64,000 nucleotides of DNA from Poseidonibacter lekithochrous (GTDB lineage: Bacteria > Campylobacterota > Campylobacteria > Campylobacterales > Arcobacteraceae): assembly GCF_013283835.1 (NCBI RefSeq), contig NZ_CP054052.1:310001-374000 (forward strand), in the 5' to 3' direction. Below the pieces are notes generated by a model. The model made no database searches. It was given only the letters and a program-made list of their open reading frames with translations, and was not told the origin of the DNA. Positions within the stretch are counted from its first letter, which is position 1. Each line of letters begins with the position of its first letter. The position numbers and the translations under genes are program-made. Shown one piece after another: positions 1 to 9,077 of this stretch.

Positions 1-897
1 TTCATCTCTTACAAATTCTTCATCTATATTAATAATATAACCTTGTGATTCAATTGCATATAATGAATCAGTATAAGCTAGTGCATTTATTTTTGAGTAT
101 TGGTATTTCTTCTTTGCTACTTCAACTAAACTTGATGTTAATTTAATAATTTGACCATCAATAGTTGCAACATATACAAACTCACCATTAATAATTACAT
201 CTCTAATTTCATACTCTTTTGCAAGAATTTCTTTTGTTGAAATAGATACAATTTTATTAGGTGTTGCTGTAATTAAAGTTTGCGAATCTTTTAAAACATC
301 TAAGAATATTATATTATTAAATTGTCCTTTAGGATCAACAGCAATATTTTTAACAGACTCATTATTTAATGATGAAACAATAATAACTTTACCATTTAAT
401 GTTGGAAATAGAATTAGATTCCCCATAAAATAAGGGTTTGTAATTCTTGAATCATTTGCCAATGAGCTTTGTAAATACTCTTTATATAAAGTTTTTTTAG
501 TATTAATATCTATTAATTCAATAGAATTATCAGAATAAACTAAAGCTAATTTTTCATCTTTAAGTGCCGCTGCTACTACAACATTTTTAACTAAGATTTC
601 ATTCTTACCAATAAGAACACTATCTTTATTATTTGTTGCAATTACATCACCTTCATTAGTAAGATTAATAAAATCAAAGTTTTCAGGTAACTTAAATTTT
701 GACACACCATATTGTGTAATAACAGTTCCATCTTCTAATGTAGCACCAATTCTGTTCATAGATTTGATACTATCAGATAGATCTTTTTTCTCAACTTTTA
801 ATTCATCATTTACATCTTCTGGTTCAAAATATTTTTTATTTGAACACCCTGTAAATAAAAAAAGAGCAGTTAATGAAATTAATAAATATTTCATCAT
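1..897 (-). CDS. BamB-like beta-propeller lipoprotein (C-terminus cut by window edge)
   Basis: The frame is open from the ATG at 895-897 to base 1, about 299 codons, so the C-terminus lies outside the window. The product starts with a lipoprotein signal: short basic N-terminus, hydrophobic stretch and the lipobox FTGC at about residues 16-19. The rest has short repeating beta-strand-like units (for example VLIGKNEILVKNV), fitting a PQQ-type beta-propeller. It lies 6 bp downstream of a YfgM-like gene on the same strand, the same pairing as yfgM-bamB in gamma-proteobacteria, where BamB is a lipoprotein of the outer-membrane protein assembly complex. The family call rests on the lipobox, repeat pattern and context. 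A second ATG at 892-894 could also be the start. Confidence 0.6.
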   Translation of the reverse strand, partial: MMKYLLISLTALFLFTGCSNKKYFEPEDVNDELKVEKKDLSDSIKSMNRIGATLEDGTVITQYGVSKFKLPENFDFINLTNEGDVIATNNKDSVLIGKNEILVKNVVVAAALKDEKLALVYSDNSIELIDINTKKTLYKEYLQSSLANDSRITNPYFMGNLILFPTLNGKVIIVSSLNNESVKNIAVDPKGQFNNIIFLDVLKDSQTLITATPNKIVSISTKEILAKEYEIRDVIINGEFVYVATIDGQIIKLTSSLVEVAKKKYQYSKINALAYTDSLYAIESQGYIINIDEEFVRDE

Positions 898-903
898 TTA
901 TCC

Positions 904-1485
904 TTATTTTGTAAGTAAGTAATGTTTTAATAAACTTGATAACTCATAAGCTTTTGAGCTTTGAGGAATTAAATTTAATGCTGTTTTTGCTTCTTTGAAT
1001 TTACCTTCATTTGCTAATAATAAAGCCTTATTAAATATTGCAAATTCTTTCAATAAGAAATCATTTTCCATTGATAAATTACCTAAATCAGTAATACTTT
1101 TTTTCTCTAAAGCTTTTTGATATAAAGCTAATTCTTTTAAGTATTTAATTTGTACATCTGCAGATTTATTCTCTTCTTTTGCTTGTAAGAAAAGTGCTAC
1201 ATTATATAAACTTTTATTAGTTTCTTTTAATGTCGCTAATGCATCTTTGTCATTTGGGTTTAAAATGATTTTATCAAAAGCAATATTTGCTTTGATTTTA
1301 TTTTCATCTTCCATATAACTATTAACACTAAACGCAATTGCAAGTACTATAACAAGCCCACCTACACCTAAAATCAGTGACTTGAATTTTTTGTAAAATC
1401 TTTCTACTTTTACGAATCCTTCAAGGAACTTTTCTTCGCTGTTTAATTCATCTTTTACAAAATTTACATTTTCTTTCATACTCAT
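904..1485 (-). CDS. YfgM-like membrane-anchored TPR protein
   Basis: 193 residues. A charged cytoplasmic N-terminus of about 36 residues is followed by one membrane segment (about 38-56, LILGVGGLVIVLAIAFSV). The periplasmic part is helical and ends with alanine-rich helical repeats (NKALLLANEGKFKEAKTAL), typical of the TPR-like YfgM family. YfgM proteins are ancillary to the Sec translocon and periplasmic chaperones. The gene is first in a minus-strand pair with the BamB-like lipoprotein. It diverges from the CtpA gene across a 113-bp AT-rich gap. Function is inferred from topology and the neighbour. Confidence 0.6.
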   Translation of the reverse strand: MSMKENVNFVKDELNSEEKFLEGFVKVERFYKKFKSLILGVGGLVIVLAIAFSVNSYMEDENKIKANIAFDKIILNPNDKDALATLKETNKSLYNVALFLQAKEENKSADVQIKYLKELALYQKALEKKSITDLGNLSMENDFLLKEFAIFNKALLLANEGKFKEAKTALNLIPQSSKAYELSSLLKHYLLTK

Positions 1486-1598
1486 TGTGATTAACCTCTT
1501 TATAAACTAGTTGATATGTTACAAAAGTTTTAATAAAATCTTACTTTTATAAACTTTTTTGTATAATATATCTTTATAAATTTTAAAGGTCATAATAA

Positions 1599-2891
1599 AT
1601 GAAGAAACTAATCCTAGCCTCGTCAATTGCGTTAGTTTTATCTCAAGGTTTGTTTGCAAAACAGATTTCTCAAGAAGAGCAACAAACTAGATTCGAATCA
1701 CTATCAAAATTAACTAAAGTAATCGGAACTGTTGAAAAGTATTATGTAGATGATATTAAATTACAAGAGATTGTTGATAAAGCTCTAAAAGGTTTAATGC
1801 AAGAGTTAGATGCTCATTCATCGTACTTAGATACTAAATCATCAAAAGAAATGAACATACAAACTAAAGGTGAATTTGGTGGTCTTGGGATTACTGTTGG
1901 ATTAAGAGACGGTGCATTAACTGTTATTTCTCCAATTGATGGTACTCCAGCTTTTAAAGCAGGTGTAAAATCTTCAGACATTATTTTAAAAATAAATGAC
2001 AAAGCTACTCTAAACATGACTTTAGATGATGCTGTCTCAATTATGAGAGGAAAACCAAAGACTGACATCACACTTACTGTTGTTAGAAAAGGTGAAACAA
2101 AACCTCTTAAAATCAAAATTACAAGAGATATTATTAAAATCCAATCAGTATTTTCTAAAAATATTGAAAAAGAAGATTTTTTATATATTAGAATTTCAAG
2201 TTTTGATTCTAAGGTAACTGAAAAATTACAAGAAGCAATTAAAAATAACAAAAATACAAAAGGTATTATTCTAGATCTTAGAAATAATCCAGGTGGTTTA
2301 TTATCTCAAGCTATTGGAGTTGTTGATGCTTTTGTAGATGATGGTGTTATTGTTTCTCAAAAAGGTAGAAGTGCCGAAGATGAAGAGAAATTTAATGCAA
2401 GTTCATTTAATACTATTTCAAAATTACCAATGGTAGTACTTGTAAATGGTGGTTCTGCATCAGCATCAGAAATTGTATCTGGGGCATTACAAGATCATAA
2501 AAGAGCTATTATCATTGGTGAAAAAACTTTTGGTAAGGGTTCAGTACAAGCAGTTCTACCTATAAACAAAGACAGAACTGAAAATATAAAGTTAACAATT
2601 GCAAAATATTATTTACCAAGTGGTAGAACAATTCAAGCCAAGGGTGTAACTCCTGACGTTATTGCTTATACTGGTAAAGTTACTGAAGAAAAAGATTCAG
2701 AGTTCAAAATTAAAGAAGCTGATCTAAAAAAACACCTTGAAGGTGAACTTGAAAAAGTTGACGGCGAAAAAGCAAAAGAAGATGCAAAAAAAGATGATAG
2801 TAAAATCATCACAAAAGAACAAATAAATAAAGATAACCAATTAAATACATCTATTGGTATCTTAAAATCATTAATAATTTTTAATAAATAA
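1599..2891 (+). CDS. ctpA: S41 family C-terminal processing protease (CtpA/Prc type)
   Basis: 430 residues with a signal peptide (about 1-20, ending LFAK), so it acts in the periplasm or at the inner membrane. An N-terminal helical region is followed by a PDZ domain (about 88-165, GGLGITVGLRDG) and the S41 catalytic core. The nucleophile serine lies in GGSASASEIVSGAL (about 285-298) and the general-base lysine in GEKTFGKGSVQ (about 307-317). The C-terminal tail is lysine- and glutamate-rich. Family members trim the C-termini of envelope proteins. A TATAAT at 1562-1567 is a plausible -10 box. purC starts 11 bp downstream, so the two may be co-transcribed. Confidence 0.93.
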   Translation: MKKLILASSIALVLSQGLFAKQISQEEQQTRFESLSKLTKVIGTVEKYYVDDIKLQEIVDKALKGLMQELDAHSSYLDTKSSKEMNIQTKGEFGGLGITVGLRDGALTVISPIDGTPAFKAGVKSSDIILKINDKATLNMTLDDAVSIMRGKPKTDITLTVVRKGETKPLKIKITRDIIKIQSVFSKNIEKEDFLYIRISSFDSKVTEKLQEAIKNNKNTKGIILDLRNNPGGLLSQAIGVVDAFVDDGVIVSQKGRSAEDEEKFNASSFNTISKLPMVVLVNGGSASASEIVSGALQDHKRAIIIGEKTFGKGSVQAVLPINKDRTENIKLTIAKYYLPSGRTIQAKGVTPDVIAYTGKVTEEKDSEFKIKEADLKKHLEGELEKVDGEKAKEDAKKDDSKIITKEQINKDNQLNTSIGILKSLIIFNK

Positions 2892-2902
2892 TAGGAGACT
2901 AA

Positions 2903-3856
2903 ATGAAAATAAGTGAAATTGTAGCACTTGGTCTTTGGCCAGAATCAAAGAAAACTACAACTCAAAAGGGTATTTCTGAGTTAGAAGACTTAGGATATAA
3001 TTTATTCTACATTGGTAAAAATGCTGATTTATATACATGTCCAGGTGACGATGCTAAAGTATTATTAGTAAGAAGTGACAGATGTTCAGTATTTGATATT
3101 CCATTAAATCTTGAAATTGAAGGAAAAGGTGTTTCTCAAACAACTATTTCTAACAATGGAGCAGCTTTTGCTAAAGAATCTGGTATTAGAACAGCAATTC
3201 TTTCTGAAAATGTTGATTCATCTTTAAGTATTGCACCTAGATGTCAAATCATGGAATTATGTAAGCCTTTAGAATCTGAAATTGATGGAGAAGTTGTTCA
3301 ATTCGAATTTATCTTCAGAAATTACTTAACAGGTTCTTTATTTGAAGCATGTAAAACAGGAAATGATCCTTATGGATTAGATTTATCTTCAGATTTAGCT
3401 CAATGGCATAAATTTGAAACACCAATTTTTACACCTACGACTAAAGGGATTAAAGATGAACCTTTAAACTCTGCAACAGTTAGAGAAGTATTCCCTGAAA
3501 TTATTTCATCTATGGAAAACTTATTCAAAGACTTTACTAAATTTGCTGAAGACAATGGAATTGTTGTTGTTGATACTAAATTTGAAATCTTTATTAATTC
3601 TAAAGGTGAATGGGTTCTTGGTGATGAAGTATTAACTCCTGAGAGTTCAAGATTTATTGCTAAAGAAGATTTTGATGCAGCTAATTATATTTCAATGGAT
3701 AAACAAATCCTAAGAGATTTTGGTAAAGCAAATGATTGGAAAGAAAAATCAAAAGCATTAAATGCTGGTGAAAAATTAGACGTAGATGTTCCAGATTCAA
3801 TTAAAAATGGAATTCTAGACGGATACAACACTATTCTTAAAAGATTAGGTAAGTAA
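2903..3856 (+). CDS. purC: Phosphoribosylaminoimidazole-succinocarboxamide synthase
   Basis: 317 residues. It catalyses the ATP-dependent condensation of CAIR with aspartate to SAICAR in purine synthesis. The sequence shows the SAICAR synthetase core: a nucleotide-binding N-terminal part (VRSDRCSVFDI), the region FEFIFRNYLTGSLFEA and the C-terminal metal/nucleotide region VVDTKFEIFINSKGEWVLGDEVLTPESSR split over about 222-250. It is well above the roughly 240 residues of the E. coli enzyme and nearer the long form of yeast and many other bacteria. An RBS (ATAGGAGA) precedes the ATG. purS and purQ follow, supporting the pathway assignment. Confidence 0.95.
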   Translation: MKISEIVALGLWPESKKTTTQKGISELEDLGYNLFYIGKNADLYTCPGDDAKVLLVRSDRCSVFDIPLNLEIEGKGVSQTTISNNGAAFAKESGIRTAILSENVDSSLSIAPRCQIMELCKPLESEIDGEVVQFEFIFRNYLTGSLFEACKTGNDPYGLDLSSDLAQWHKFETPIFTPTTKGIKDEPLNSATVREVFPEIISSMENLFKDFTKFAEDNGIVVVDTKFEIFINSKGEWVLGDEVLTPESSRFIAKEDFDAANYISMDKQILRDFGKANDWKEKSKALNAGEKLDVDVPDSIKNGILDGYNTILKRLGK

Positions 3857-3946
3857 ATAATAAAAGAAAACAGCAATGTTTTCTTTGTCTAAACTACCTA
3901 AAGGTGGTTTTAGATATAATCCCAAAAAATAAACTGAAGGTAATAA

Positions 3947-4192
3947 ATGAAAGCAATTGTAAATGTAGCATTAAAACAAGGTGTTCTTGATGATCAAGGT
4001 AAAGCGACACATCACGCTTTAGATACTTTAGGATTTAAAGAAGTAGTTAAAGACGTAAGAATTGGAAAACAAATCATTATTGAACTTAACGCATCTGATG
4101 AAGCTGCAGCTAAAGAAGAAGTTGCAAATATGTGTAAAAAATTACTTGCTAACACAGTAATTGAAGATTACGATATCGAAATAGTAGGTTAA
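3947..4192 (+). CDS. purS: Phosphoribosylformylglycinamidine synthase subunit PurS
   Basis: 81 residues, the usual size for PurS, the small subunit that bridges PurL and PurQ in the three-part FGAM synthase. The N-terminus (VNVALKQGVLDDQGKATHHAL) and the segment VVKDVRIGKQIIIEL are characteristic. It starts 90 bp after purC; the gap holds two small hairpins (about 3865-3885 and 3890-3913) and a TATAAT-like -10 at about 3915-3920, so it may have its own promoter. It ends one base before purQ, indicating translational coupling. No purL is in the window. Confidence 0.95.
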   Translation: MKAIVNVALKQGVLDDQGKATHHALDTLGFKEVVKDVRIGKQIIIELNASDEAAAKEEVANMCKKLLANTVIEDYDIEIVG

Positions 4193-4193
4193 T

Positions 4194-4865
4194 ATGAAAA
4201 TTTCAGTATTACAATTTCCAGGTACTAACTGTGAATATGATACGCAATATGCTTTTGAAAAACTTGGTGCCGAAGTAGAAATTATTTGGCATAAAGAAAA
4301 AAGTATTCCAGAAGATACTGATTTATTAGTTATCCCTGGTGGATTCTCGTATGGAGATTATTTAAGATCTGGTGCAATTGCTAGATTTGCTAATATTATG
4401 GAATCTGTTCAATCATATGCTGCTAAGGGTGGAAAAGTATTAGGAATTTGTAATGGATTCCAAATTTTACTTGAAGCTGGTTTATTACCAGGCGCAATGA
4501 AAAGAAATGATTCATTACATTTTATTTCAAAATACAATAATTTAAAAGTAATAGATAATGATAATACATTTTTATCTTTACTTAAAAAAGATGAAGTTGT
4601 AAATATCCCAGTTGCTCATCATGATGGTAACTACTTTATTGATGAAAAAGGTTTTAATGAACTTGAAGCAAATGGTCAAGTTTTATTAAAATACTGTGAT
4701 GAAGAGGGTACTACAACTAACATTAATGGTTCTGTTGCAAATATTGCTGGTATTTGTAATAAAGAGAAAAACGTATTTGGTTTAATGCCTCATCCAGAAA
4801 GAGCTATTGAAAAGCTTTTAGGTTGTGACGATGGTGTTAGAATGCTAAAAGGTTTTTTACAATAA
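4194..4865 (+). CDS. purQ: Phosphoribosylformylglycinamidine synthase subunit PurQ
   Basis: 223 residues, a class I glutamine amidotransferase subunit that supplies ammonia to PurL. The nucleophile cysteine is in GKVLGICNGFQILLEAG (about 81-97); the His and Glu of the triad are in LMPHPERAIE near the C-terminus. The N-terminal ISVLQFPGTNCEYDT is the PurQ signature. It lies 1 bp after the purS stop. A perfect hairpin followed by T residues overlaps its stop codon and ends the purine transcript. Confidence 0.96.
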   Translation: MKISVLQFPGTNCEYDTQYAFEKLGAEVEIIWHKEKSIPEDTDLLVIPGGFSYGDYLRSGAIARFANIMESVQSYAAKGGKVLGICNGFQILLEAGLLPGAMKRNDSLHFISKYNNLKVIDNDNTFLSLLKKDEVVNIPVAHHDGNYFIDEKGFNELEANGQVLLKYCDEEGTTTNINGSVANIAGICNKEKNVFGLMPHPERAIEKLLGCDDGVRMLKGFLQ

Positions 4866-4893
4866 AGAGATAGCTTAAGCTATCTCTTTTTTA
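4864..4893 (+). terminator. Rho-independent terminator after purQ
   Basis: A perfect 13-bp inverted repeat with no loop bases at the symmetry centre (left arm 4864-4876, AAAGAGATAGCTT; right arm 4877-4889) is followed by a run of T. It overlaps the purQ stop codon and lies 15 bp before the next start. Confidence 0.85.
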
Positions 4894-4907
4894 TTAACTG
4901 AGATATT

Positions 4908-5975
4908 ATGAAAAAACTACTCGTAATAATTTTAATCAACACTTTTTTATGTATAAGTGCTTACGCTGCAAAAAATCTATATGTTTCTTACAAAGATTTT
5001 CCAAAACAAGTTTATAAAAACCAGAAATTTGAAATAGTTGTTAAAGCATTAATTACAACAAAAGATTTTGAATCAATAAATACTACTTTTATTGGTGGAA
5101 AGAATATTGATGTAATTAATTCTAATTCAACTTGGGAATTAATTTCTGATAATATATATGAAAATAGATACTATTTTAAAGCCAGAAATGGAACATTTGT
5201 TTTACCTTCATTAGAAATAAATATACTTAATTCTGGAAATATTGTTGAAACAAGTTTATTATCACCTGCTAATATTTCTTATTCAAATATTGCTACAAAA
5301 GATAAACGATTTTCAAATATTATTGCAAAGGACTTAGTATTAAAAGCTTATAAAACTAAGCAATACAATAACAAAGAGTCTTTGACAATAATAGATATTG
5401 ATGCTATTGATTCAAATTTAGAAGATTTTTCTCTAGATAATATTGAAGAGCAAGGTGTATCAAATATTAAAGATGAATTCCCTAATCAGAATTTAATTTA
5501 TTACTTTGTAATGCCTGTTCATAAAAAGAAAGTAATTTTTAATTATTACAATACTTCAACTAGAAGTTTTGTTGATATTACTATTCCTTTGATTTTACAA
5601 AATGAATTAGTTAGTACACAAACAGATTTAAATCCAAATGATTCAAATTTTGAAAAATATAAAAAAATAGCAGTTGCTGTGATTTTTGTACTATTTCTTT
5701 TATTATATATATGGAAAAGAAGTAAACTATATATGTATATATCAATTGTTCTTTTTATAATAACTGCTTTATATTTAATGCCAAACAGAACAGGTATTGT
5801 TAAAAAAGATTCATTTGTTTATATTTTACCAACAAAAAATTCAACAATATTCTTCAAGTTAGAGAATAATCAAAAAGTTGAAGTTTTAAATACAAAAAAA
5901 GATTTCATTAAAGTAATGGGAATTGATAATAAATTTATAGGCTGGATAAAGGAAGAGAACTTTGGGAAGAATTAG
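4908..5975 (+). CDS. Membrane-anchored protein, BatD-like N-terminus and SH3b-like C-terminus
   Basis: 355 residues; I do not recognise a named family. A signal peptide (about 1-20, ending SAYA) is followed by a periplasmic beta-rich region of about 230 residues that resembles the oxygen-tolerance/BatD style of Ig-like folds (NQKFEIVVKALI, GTFVLPSLEI). Two hydrophobic segments follow (about 253-270, IAVAVIFVLFLLLYIW, and 275-293). The last 60 residues (FVYILPTKNSTIFFKLENN, ending GWIKEENFGKN) look like a small SH3b-type barrel. The gene overlaps plsC by 14 bp, so they are co-translated. The domain reading comes from pattern only. Confidence 0.55.
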   Translation: MKKLLVIILINTFLCISAYAAKNLYVSYKDFPKQVYKNQKFEIVVKALITTKDFESINTTFIGGKNIDVINSNSTWELISDNIYENRYYFKARNGTFVLPSLEINILNSGNIVETSLLSPANISYSNIATKDKRFSNIIAKDLVLKAYKTKQYNNKESLTIIDIDAIDSNLEDFSLDNIEEQGVSNIKDEFPNQNLIYYFVMPVHKKKVIFNYYNTSTRSFVDITIPLILQNELVSTQTDLNPNDSNFEKYKKIAVAVIFVLFLLLYIWKRSKLYMYISIVLFIITALYLMPNRTGIVKKDSFVYILPTKNSTIFFKLENNQKVEVLNTKKDFIKVMGIDNKFIGWIKEENFGKN

Positions 5976-6648
5976 AGGAATTATAATATTAATACAATTC
6001 TCAATTACGGTTGCAATTACTATTGCATTGATGTATATGTTCAGAAACCATACTCATAAGGTAATTAAAGTATGGATGAAAATACAAATGAAGTTTTTGG
6101 GAATTACTTTAGAAACTGAAGGTAAGTTAGATGATTCTTGTGACATGGTTATGTTAAATCATCAATCACTACTTGATATTATTGTAATGGAACATATTCA
6201 TCCAAAAGATTTAGCTTGGGTTGCAAAAAAAGAAATTTCTGATTTATTTTTCTTTGGGCATATTATTAAAGCACCTAGAATGATATCTATTGATAGAGAA
6301 AATAAAGCTGGAATTATGACTTTATTAAAAGAGACAAAAGATAGATTAAATAAGGGCAGACCAATTGCTATGTTTCCAGAAGGTACTAGATCTAATGGAA
6401 AAGAGATATTATCATTTAAGCCAGGTGCTAAAATGGTAGCTAATAAACATGGTTTAAAAGTTCAACCAGTTTTATTATTCAATACAAAATCTATTTTGGA
6501 TTCTCAAAAATTAATTGCAAAACCAGGAATTGTAAAAGTGATTTATTTAGACCCAGTTCAAGCTGACAAAAAAACTGATTGGTTTGAGCAAATGGAAAAA
6601 GATATGAATGAAGCTTTCCAAAAAGAAATAAAGAATCATGTCGCTTAG
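5962..6648 (+). CDS. plsC: 1-acyl-sn-glycerol-3-phosphate acyltransferase
   Basis: 228 residues. PlsC transfers an acyl chain to lysophosphatidic acid to make phosphatidic acid at the inner membrane. The HX4D motif is NHQSLLD (about 57-63), the glycerophosphate-binding motif is FPEGTRS (about 138-144), and an N-terminal membrane helix (IIILIQFSITVAITIALMYM) is present. The start is TTG at 5962, inside the previous gene; the next ATG would fall inside the helix, so TTG is preferred. It overlaps crcB by 11 bp. Confidence 0.92.
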   Translation: MGRIRGIIILIQFSITVAITIALMYMFRNHTHKVIKVWMKIQMKFLGITLETEGKLDDSCDMVMLNHQSLLDIIVMEHIHPKDLAWVAKKEISDLFFFGHIIKAPRMISIDRENKAGIMTLLKETKDRLNKGRPIAMFPEGTRSNGKEILSFKPGAKMVANKHGLKVQPVLLFNTKSILDSQKLIAKPGIVKVIYLDPVQADKKTDWFEQMEKDMNEAFQKEIKNHVA

Positions 6649-7024
6649 TTGGCAAACAATTCTAGCAATTGGAGCAGGGGGTTCCCTTGGTGCAATTGCT
6701 AGAGCTTACACTATTCACATAAGCAACAAATTTATACCTTTAGAATTTCCTGTTGGAGTTTTATTAGTAAATTTAGTTGGCTCATTTATTATAGGTATAC
6801 TTTTTGCATATTTTACTCATATTACTGTATCCGATACTTTAAAAGCATTTCTAACTACTGGTTTTCTTGGAGCTTTAACTACATATTCTACATTTGCAAT
6901 TGAATCATATTTGCTTTTTGGAACATCTCTATATTTAGCCATTACTAACATGGCTCTTAATCTTTTTGGCACAATAATAGCTGCTGGAAGTGGTTATAAA
7001 CTTCTTAATTTCTTTCTAAAATAA
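6638..7024 (+). CDS. crcB: Fluoride exporter CrcB/Fluc
   Basis: 128 residues with four hydrophobic segments, the size of the Fluc dual-topology fluoride channel. Family motifs are visible: GAGGSLGAIARAY near the N-terminus (with the conserved Arg), NLVGSFIIG (conserved Asn) and TTGFLGALTTYSTF (phenylalanine-box region). It overlaps the 3' end of plsC by 11 bp. I see no fluoride riboswitch upstream, as expected for an internal operon gene. Confidence 0.93.
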   Translation: MSLSWQTILAIGAGGSLGAIARAYTIHISNKFIPLEFPVGVLLVNLVGSFIIGILFAYFTHITVSDTLKAFLTTGFLGALTTYSTFAIESYLLFGTSLYLAITNMALNLFGTIIAAGSGYKLLNFFLK

Positions 7025-7118
7025 TAACTTTTTTCTCTTGATTCAAATCATTTGATTTAAGCATTAAATAGCTATAATATCGTTAAAATCAATAAATTTA
7101 AATTATGAAGGATATATC

Positions 7119-7349
7119 ATGGGTATGCCAGGTGGTATGGAATGGATATTAATTGCTCTAGTTGTATTATTACTATTTGGAGGTAAAAAAATCCCAGAAC
7201 TTGCAAAAGGTTTAGGTTCAGGAATTAAAAACTTCAAAAAAGCTGTAAAAGAAGATGATGAAGAAGTAGTTGATACTAAAAAAGCTGATGAAATCGAAAA
7301 GAAAGCTGAGAAGAAATCAGAAGACACTAACGAAACTAAAACAGTATAA
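7119..7349 (+). CDS. tatA: Twin-arginine translocase subunit TatA
   Basis: 76 residues. A short N-terminal membrane helix ([22 protein letters not shown]) is followed by the [14 protein letters not shown] hinge and amphipathic helix (about 21-42) and a charged tail rich in Lys, Glu and Asp, the standard TatA/E layout. TatA forms the pore for folded proteins. Upstream lies a TATAAT at about 7073-7078 and an AAGGA RBS. argS starts 9 bp after the stop, as seen in other Campylobacterota. tatB and tatC are not in the window. Confidence 0.93.
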   Translation: MGMPGGMEWILIALVVLLLFGGKKIPELAKGLGSGIKNFKKAVKEDDEEVVDTKKADEIEKKAEKKSEDTNETKTV

Positions 7350-7358
7350 GAGAACGAA

Positions 7359-8948
7359 TTGCAGAATTTAGTAAAAGATTATATTGAAAAAGTTCTAGAA
7401 ACAAATGTAGTTCTAGAAAAACCTAAAGACATTTCTTTAGGTCACTACGCAACGCCAATTGCTTTCTCTCTAGCTAAAGAGTTAAGAAAATCACCAATGA
7501 TTATTGCTGAGGACTTAGCTTCAAAGTTTGTAGACTCACCTATGTTTGAAAAAGTTGAATCAGTTAAAGGTTTTATTAACTTTAAATTATCTAATTCATT
7601 TTTAGAATCATTAGTTGATGATGCAATTGCAAATGAATCAAATTTTGCAAAAGAAGAGAAAAAAGACGAAAGAATTCTTTTAGAATATGTATCGGCTAAC
7701 CCTACAGGTCCTTTACATATTGGTCATGCAAGAGGTGCAATTGCAGGAGATGCAATTGCAAGAGTTGGTAGACATTTAGGATATGATGTTCAAACTGAAT
7801 ATTATATCAATGATGCTGGTGCTCAAATGGATTTACTTGGTTTATCTGTTTCTTTAGCGGCAAGAGATTTTATTTTTGAAGAAGAAGTAGAATATCCAGA
7901 AACTTATTATAGAGGTGATTATCTATTAGATATTGCCAAAGCTGTAATAAATAAGTTTGGAAAAGAGATCATTTATGATGATTCTAAATATAAAGAAATT
8001 GCGTTTTTTGCAAAAGATTTAGTTATGGATATTATCATTAAAGATTTAGGAGATTTAGGTGTTACTTTTGATACTTTTGTTTCTGAAAAATCTCTATATA
8101 CTTCTTGGGAAAAAACAAAATCTGTATTAGAGAACAATGGATCTTTATATACTAAAGATGATAAAGTTTATTTAAAATCAACTGATCATGGTGATGATTC
8201 GGATAGAGTTGTTGTAAGAGACAATGGTATTCCAACTTATCTTGCCGGTGATATTATTTATCATAAAGATAAATATGATAGATCTTTTGACAAATATATT
8301 AATATTTGGGGAGCTGATCATCATGGTTATATTAAAAGAGTTAAAGCTGCAATTGAATTTTTAGGTAATGATTCTGAGAAATTAGAAATCATCTTATCTC
8401 AAATGGTTCAATTATTAAAAGGTGGAGAGCCTTATAAAATGTCAAAAAGAGCTGGTAATGTGATTTTAATGTCAGATATTACTAGTGAAATTGGTGCAGA
8501 TGCTTTAAGATTTGTATTCTTAACTAAAAAGAGTGATACACATCTTGATTTTGATATTGATAGTTTAAAGAATCAAGATTCTTCTAACCCAGTATTTTAT
8601 ATTAATTATGCACATGCAAGAATTAATCAGGTTTTCAAAAAAGCTGAATTAACTATTGATGATGTGAAAAATGAAAGTTTTGCTAATTTAAATCAAGATG
8701 GTTTAAACTTAGTGTATGAATCTTTATTATTAGGTAATGTTTTAAATGAAGCATTTGCTAAAAGAGATATGCAGAAGATTACAGAATATTTAAATTCTTT
8801 AGCTTCTTCTATTCACAGATTCTATAATGACAATAAAGTTGTAGGTAGTGAAAACCAGAATGTATATTTAAAAGTTTTAAGTATGTCTGCGTTAAGCTTA
8901 CGTGTAGGTTTATCAATTTTAGGAATAACGGCTAAGGAGATTATGTAA
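7359..8948 (+). CDS. argS: Arginine-tRNA ligase
   Basis: 529 residues. Class I aminoacyl-tRNA synthetase. The HIGH motif is HIGHARGA (about 120-127) and the KMSK motif is YKMSKRAGN (about 364). The N-terminal Add1 tRNA-binding domain (about 1-90) and the C-terminal DALR anticodon domain (about 412-529, starting near YINYAHARINQVF) are present. The start is TTG at 7359 directly after the tatA stop; no better ATG lies before the conserved region. The stop overlaps the start of a 38-residue peptide. Confidence 0.95.
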   Translation: MQNLVKDYIEKVLETNVVLEKPKDISLGHYATPIAFSLAKELRKSPMIIAEDLASKFVDSPMFEKVESVKGFINFKLSNSFLESLVDDAIANESNFAKEEKKDERILLEYVSANPTGPLHIGHARGAIAGDAIARVGRHLGYDVQTEYYINDAGAQMDLLGLSVSLAARDFIFEEEVEYPETYYRGDYLLDIAKAVINKFGKEIIYDDSKYKEIAFFAKDLVMDIIIKDLGDLGVTFDTFVSEKSLYTSWEKTKSVLENNGSLYTKDDKVYLKSTDHGDDSDRVVVRDNGIPTYLAGDIIYHKDKYDRSFDKYINIWGADHHGYIKRVKAAIEFLGNDSEKLEIILSQMVQLLKGGEPYKMSKRAGNVILMSDITSEIGADALRFVFLTKKSDTHLDFDIDSLKNQDSSNPVFYINYAHARINQVFKKAELTIDDVKNESFANLNQDGLNLVYESLLLGNVLNEAFAKRDMQKITEYLNSLASSIHRFYNDNKVVGSENQNVYLKVLSMSALSLRVGLSILGITAKEIM

Positions 8949-9064
8949 TGAAATGGTTTTTGATTATATTTGCTTTAGGAATAGGAATTGCTATATATAC
9001 TGGTAATATGGGTGGCGCAAAAGATGCTACATCAAATTACGGTAAAGTAATGAGAGGAGAGTAA
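8948..9064 (+). CDS. 38-residue single-span membrane peptide downstream of argS
   Basis: This short frame starts at an ATG overlapping the argS stop (TAATG at 8946-8950) and ends at TAA 9062-9064. The product begins MKWFLIIFALGIGIAIYTGN, one hydrophobic helix, and continues with a small polar tail rich in Gly, Ala and Lys. An RBS-like GGAG lies in the argS end (8935-8940). The overlap, RBS and clean membrane helix argue for a real translated peptide. I do not recognise a family and propose no function. Confidence 0.6.
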   Translation: MKWFLIIFALGIGIAIYTGNMGGAKDATSNYGKVMRGE

Positions 9065-9077
9065 AACTCTTCTCTTA

